The position numbers and the translations under genes are program-made. The notes beneath the pieces were generated by a model that saw only the letters and a program-made list of their open reading frames with translations, did not search any database and had not been told where the DNA came from. From JAENVU01 sp046598395 (GTDB lineage: Bacteria > Actinomycetota > Acidimicrobiia > IMCC26256 > JAENVU01), in contig JBKJIQ010000042.1 in assembly GCA_046598395.1 (NCBI GenBank), positions 24,180 to 88,179 of the forward strand: a stretch of 64,000 nt of DNA. The letters run 5' to 3'. Shown piece after piece: positions 60,433 through 64,000 of the stretch. Each line of letters opens with the position of its first letter. Positions within the stretch are counted from its first letter, which is position 1.

Positions 60433-61872
60433 CTACTCCAGCGCTACGAGTTCAAACAGATACTGGTAGGCAAAGAGCGTCGGTCGAATCGCGAGTCCAA
60501 CACCGTCGATCACTGCCAACGCGCGCGACCGCTCTGCTTCGAGGGGCAGACCCACCGTTTCGGTGCGCCGCATCGTGAACCCCGAGTGTTCGAGGAGCGA
60601 TGCCGCTTCGCCGCCGGTGAAGAACCGGAGCTGCGCGGCATCGAGCAATCCGCGCGTGTCGTAAGCCCATGTACCGCTGAGCACACGTGAACGCGGGTAC
60701 CAGTGACCGAAGTTCGAAACGCTGACCAACAACCGACCGTCGGGACGCAAGACCCGCCGCACGGCACCGAGCAGCGCGGGAGTGTCGCGCACCCGACCCA
60801 GTGCGTCGACCGCCACCACCACATCGAATCCCTCGCCTACATCGGCGCCGATCCCCGCATCGAGCTCCGCGATCACCACGCCGGCATCGTCGGCATTCAC
60901 GGAGGCGCGACGGCTCGGCTCCACCATGACCGTGACATCGTGGCCGGAACCACGGAGTTCGGGAATCAGTAGCTCAGCCTCTGCGCCGATCACGAGGATC
61001 CGCTGCGCAACGCTTCCCGAAAGCCACGCGAGCATCCGGCGATTGGCGGTATCAGCACCGGCCTTGGGTTCATAGAGACTCGTTGCGAACGCAGTGTCAC
61101 CCCGACCGATGCCGATCTTGTGCGCCCGGTACCGGATCACGTCCTTGACGATGTCGGTCGCGTATCGCGGCCCGTTCACGTACGAGATCTCTTCGCCGTA
61201 GTAGGTAGGGATAGGGATCTCCATGATCCGCTTCCCCGCCTCATGAAACTGAATGATGATCTCGGTATCGAAGTCATATTCGTTGGTGTTCCGTTGGAAC
61301 GGCACGTCACGCAAGGCCGCCACCGAATACGCCCGATACCCGCTGTGCCACTCACTCAGGTTGGTGCCGGCGAGGCGGTTCTCGATCGTCGAGAGCACCT
61401 TGTTCCCGATGACTTTGTACATCGGCATCCCGCCCTTGCGGGCACCACCAGGGGTCATCATCCGTGATCCGAAGACGGCGTCGGCCTCGTCCCGATCGAG
61501 CGGCGCCACAATCTCGGGGAGCATCTCCGGCGCGTACTGACCATCGGCGTGCAACAGCACCACGATGTCGAGCTCGTGCTCGATCGCCCACTCGTAACCG
61601 ATCTTCTGGTTACCTCCGTACCCCACATTGCGTGGGTTGCGCAGTACCTCGAGTGGCAGCTTGCGTCCGTCGACCTGCTTGTACCCCAGACCCACGAGGT
61701 ACGTCTGGTCTTCCGACGCGTTGTCACAGATCAGGATCTTGGTGATTCGCGGAATGAACTCCGGCGGAATCCGATCGAGCACCTTGGCCAGGGTGGACGC
61801 CGCGTTGTAGGCGACGACGATGATGCCAATCCGCTTCGGCGTGCTCACCGGTCCAGGGTACTTCCCGCCCAT
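60433..61872 (-). CDS. GT2 glycosyltransferase fused to a C-terminal methyltransferase-like domain
   Basis: 479 aa from ATG 61872 behind GGGGGAG. Residues ~9-240 are a GT-A fold: IVVAYNAASTLAKVLDRIP, ICDNASEDQT, LLHADGQYAPE (DxD-like) and NEYDFDTEIIIQF, similar to dolichol-phosphate-sugar synthases. Residues ~290-450 resemble a class I methyltransferase, with ILVIGAEAELL as a degenerate motif I and VVVAVDALGRVRDTP / LLGAVRRVLRPDGRLLVSVSN. The domain order suggests coupled sugar transfer and methylation, or a regulatory SAM domain. The G-rich motif I is eroded, so methyl transfer is uncertain. Confidence 0.85.
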   Translation of the reverse strand: MGGKYPGPVSTPKRIGIIVVAYNAASTLAKVLDRIPPEFIPRITKILICDNASEDQTYLVGLGYKQVDGRKLPLEVLRNPRNVGYGGNQKIGYEWAIEHELDIVVLLHADGQYAPEMLPEIVAPLDRDEADAVFGSRMMTPGGARKGGMPMYKVIGNKVLSTIENRLAGTNLSEWHSGYRAYSVAALRDVPFQRNTNEYDFDTEIIIQFHEAGKRIMEIPIPTYYGEEISYVNGPRYATDIVKDVIRYRAHKIGIGRGDTAFATSLYEPKAGADTANRRMLAWLSGSVAQRILVIGAEAELLIPELRGSGHDVTVMVEPSRRASVNADDAGVVIAELDAGIGADVGEGFDVVVAVDALGRVRDTPALLGAVRRVLRPDGRLLVSVSNFGHWYPRSRVLSGTWAYDTRGLLDAAQLRFFTGGEAASLLEHSGFTMRRTETVGLPLEAERSRALAVIDGVGLAIRPTLFAYQYLFELVALE

Positions 61873-61906
61873 CAGCTCCCCCGGCCAAACGATCTCCGGA
61901 CCGCCA

Positions 61907-62728
61907 TCACGCCGACGAGATCTGGGCGAGGCGCTGTGCGGAATCATCGCCATCCACCGGAAGATGCACGATCAGGCGCACATCGGGAGATGCCGCAGGA
62001 ATGAGTTGCTCAGTATCGAAGACCAACCGTCCGGCGCGGGCGTGGTCGAAGACCCTCCGATGTGTCTCGAAGCCGGCCACGTCATACCGGGGCCACCAAT
62101 CACGAAACTCCACACTTGCTGCTTGAAGCCGGGCCACCAGGCTCGCTACGGCGGGATCGTGTCGGAGCGGGGCGACCTCCGCCCGGTACTGCGACAGTGT
62201 GCGGCGCGCTTCGGCCTCCCACTGGCCATTGAGTTCGCGTGCACGGACATTCCCGAAGAGCAGCCACACGAGGTTGTGATCCTCTGGTGGCAGAGTTCCG
62301 ATGTCTGGGAACAACATGGTGAACGACGCGTTCCATGCCAGCAGATCCCAATGCGGTGAGAGCGCATACGCCGGTGCCGGTTCCAGCAGCCGGAGAAGTT
62401 CAACGACGCTGCGCGGACAGGTCGACCGCCCCCGCTCGAGTGGCTGTCCCCGGGCGTGGCCCGCGAGTTCAAGTAAGTGGGCACGTTCGACTGGATCCAT
62501 TCGGAGTGCCCGGGCCAATGCGTCCAGCACATCGATCGACGCATTGATCGGGCGTCCTTGTTCCAGCCACGTGTACCAACTGACCGACACGCCCGCGAGG
62601 ATTGCGACCTCTTCGCGTCGGAGTCCGGGGGTCCGGCGACGTAACCCCGCAGCCAGGCCAACGTCGGCGGGGGTGACTGCCGCGCGTCGAGCGCGTAGGA
62701 ATGCCGCGAGATCCGCGCGTCGGGCCAT
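61907..62728 (-). CDS. XRE-type HTH regulator with MmyB-like ligand-binding domain
   Basis: 273 aa from ATG 62728. N-terminal HTH RRRTPGLRREEVAILAGVSVSWYTWLEQGRPINAS near residues 28-62, then the MmyB-like PAS-fold domain (ALSPHWDLLAWNASFTMLF near 125, HDPAVASLVARLQ near 190). This architecture is frequent in actinobacteria, where it often controls a divergent oxidoreductase. Here the divergent gene is the broken aminotransferase. Confidence 0.92.
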   Translation of the reverse strand: MARRADLAAFLRARRAAVTPADVGLAAGLRRRTPGLRREEVAILAGVSVSWYTWLEQGRPINASIDVLDALARALRMDPVERAHLLELAGHARGQPLERGRSTCPRSVVELLRLLEPAPAYALSPHWDLLAWNASFTMLFPDIGTLPPEDHNLVWLLFGNVRARELNGQWEAEARRTLSQYRAEVAPLRHDPAVASLVARLQAASVEFRDWWPRYDVAGFETHRRVFDHARAGRLVFDTEQLIPAASPDVRLIVHLPVDGDDSAQRLAQISSA

Positions 62729-62828
62729 GACTTCATTGTGCAACGTGGCGCGCCACCACGGGTGGTGTTCTCAATCCCCCCTTCGCTGGACCCTTCCCTT
62801 CGGGTCATCGCCGCGATCCAATACTGCG

Positions 62829-63954
62829 ATGTCCGAACTGCCGACGCTCCGCATCGCCGAGGGTGCCGCACGGTTGCAGTCCTCCGAGATTCGCGACCTC
62901 CTGCGCATTGCCGAATCTCGCGGCGTGCTCTCCCTTGCCGGTGGGCTTCCCGCACCGAGTGCCTTCCCGCGGGTCCGGATTGCGGTGGCGGCGCAACGGG
63001 CACTCGGGCTCGACGGGGCATACGGGCCCGTTGCGCTCCAATACGGAGCGACCGAAGGTCTCAGCCAACTCCGTGCCCTCCTCGCTACGGGCACCCCCGC
63101 GTCCCCGCCATTGGGCGACGAATCCAACGTCATCATCACCACCGGCTCACAGCAGGGACTTGAGCTGGTGGCCCGCGCGCTCGTGGACCCGGGTGAGACC
63201 GTGGTCGTGGAGGACCCGGCCTACCTCGGAACGCGCCAAGTGTTCGCGGCACATGGAGCCAACGTGGTCGGGGTGCCGGTGGACGAGCATGGGATCGACA
63301 CCGACCAGCTCTCGCTGATGCTGGTGGGCGGCGTTGGCGCAGCGTTACGGCTTCGTCGTGATCGAAGACGATGCCTACCATGCGCTCGGATTCGACCGCG
63401 AGGCCGCGACTCCCATCCGCGACCTCGCGCCGGAACACACCGTCTTGCTGGGATCGGCATCCAAGGTGGTTGCCCCGGGCCTACGCGTTGGCTGGCTCCG
63501 AGCGCCGAACTGGGTGCTCCCTTCGATCGTGCGGGCCAAGCAGACGCTCGACCTCCACACCGCAACCTTGCCGCAGTTGATCGTGGCCGACCTTCTCGCC
63601 GACACCACGTTCATGGCCGAACACCTTCGCTCCGTGCGCGCCATGTATCAGGTCCGAGCCGAAACCTTGCATGCCGCAGTGCACGAGTTCATCGACGCCC
63701 CGATGCCGACGGGCGGCATGTTCCTCTGGGGTCGTGCGGCGGTGGACACCCGTGCTTCGTTCCCCGCGGCGATCGACGCCGGGGTCGCCTACGTCCCGGG
63801 TGACGCGTTCAGCGGGGAGACCGACGGGTCGCGCGCACTGCGCCTGAGCTTCGCGACCCTCGATCCAGCAGCACTCGTGGCTACGGCCGCGCGGTTGCGA
63901 ACCGTCTTCGCAGGCCCAGCCACTACCCTGGCCGGATGGCGCCGAAGGTCGTGA
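62829..63954 (+). pseudogene. PLP-dependent aminotransferase (MocR/LysN-like, class I/II), internally deleted and frameshifted
   Basis: From ATG 62829 the first frame gives a normal N-terminus (IRDLLRIAESRGVLSLAGGLP, ITTGSQQGLELVARAL, EDPAYLGTRQVF) up to DTDQLSLML near 63320. The reading then turns to nonsense. The C-terminal part resumes in another frame from ~63334 (LAQRYGFVVIEDDAYHALGFD), with the PLP lysine in LGSASKVVAPGLRVGW, to TGA 63954. In homologues about 30 residues lie between these points, including the NPTG-type asparagine that binds the cofactor ring, so this is a deletion rather than a single-base slip. Probably inactive. Lacks the GntR domain of true MocR. Confidence 0.85.
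63924..63929 (+). promoter_or_regulatory. -10 element TACCCT, probable leaderless promoter
   Basis: TACCCT ends 6 nt before ATG 63936, inside the end of the broken aminotransferase gene, with no ribosome site between. Confidence 0.45.
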
Positions 63955-64000
63955 TCCTCTGCGGCGGGCTCGGTACCCGACTCCGCGAGGAAACCGAATA
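63936..64000 (+). CDS. rfbF: Glucose-1-phosphate cytidylyltransferase (5' end only)
   Basis: Only the first 21 codons are inside the window (MAPKVVILCGGLGTRLREET). The nucleotidyltransferase motif GGLGTRLREET is that of RfbF, which makes CDP-glucose from CTP and glucose-1-phosphate, the first step to CDP-dideoxyhexoses; other sugar nucleotidyltransferases usually read GGxGTRLxPLT. It suggests a CDP-sugar branch continues to the right. Confidence 0.75.
   Translation, partial: MAPKVVILCGGLGTRLREETE

Overview
The window is about 64 kb of uniformly GC-rich chromosome from an actinobacterium. Supporting traits are three F420-type luciferase-like (LLM) enzymes, an AftD-like DUF3367 arabinosyltransferase, a mycobacterial-type polyprenol-phosphate mannose synthase, thiolase-like protein type 1, many GTG/TTG starts and recurrent leaderless TANNNT promoters. 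Free-living Acidimicrobiia (Ilumatobacter/Microthrix-like) is my best guess; this is an inference from gene content, and no rRNA is present to confirm it. About 60 genes are packed tightly with many 1-4 nt overlaps.

Left part (1-5 kb): the 5' end of modA and a HTH-TOBE molybdate regulator on the minus strand, then a frameshifted tyrosine integrase abutting tRNA-Gly(GCC), the scar of an old integration. Next come an LLM oxidoreductase coupled to an alpha/beta hydrolase, and a second LLM gene killed by one in-frame stop codon.

Metabolic part (5-17 kb): dUTPase and an acyl-CoA synthetase lie divergent from a TetR gene that leads a four-subunit 2-oxoacid:ferredoxin oxidoreductase and an acyl-CoA dehydrogenase. 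Facing these is a minus-strand operon of enoyl-CoA hydratase, a cysteine-less thiolase-like protein and a cytochrome P450, which looks like catabolism of lipid or branched-chain acyl compounds. Between the two blocks sits an AbiEi-like/DUF559 nuclease gene bracketed by two direct copies of a ~120 bp palindromic repeat. This is the most unusual structure in the window.

Sulfur part (16.7-21.9 kb): a TauE/SafE permease is divergent from rrf2-cysQ-cysD-cysN-cysC, a complete sulfate activation (PAPS) operon under its own Rrf2 regulator.

Middle (21.8-27 kb): an epimerase, a PAS-GGDEF-EAL c-di-GMP protein, and a hydroxyacid dehydrogenase/class II aldolase pair. Right part (27-64 kb): a large envelope polysaccharide region. 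It holds GT4, GT2 and several GT-C type membrane glycosyltransferases, the AftD-like protein, NDP-sugar epimerases, an acyltransferase-3, methyltransferases, a GT2-methyltransferase fusion, and at the edge the start of glucose-1-phosphate cytidylyltransferase. Housekeeping and catabolic genes are interspersed: LLM-VOC-alcohol dehydrogenase, trmO, GNAT, typA, an N-acyl-D-amino-acid deacylase, an XRE regulator and a broken aminotransferase. No rRNA, CRISPR array or complete insertion sequence was seen.
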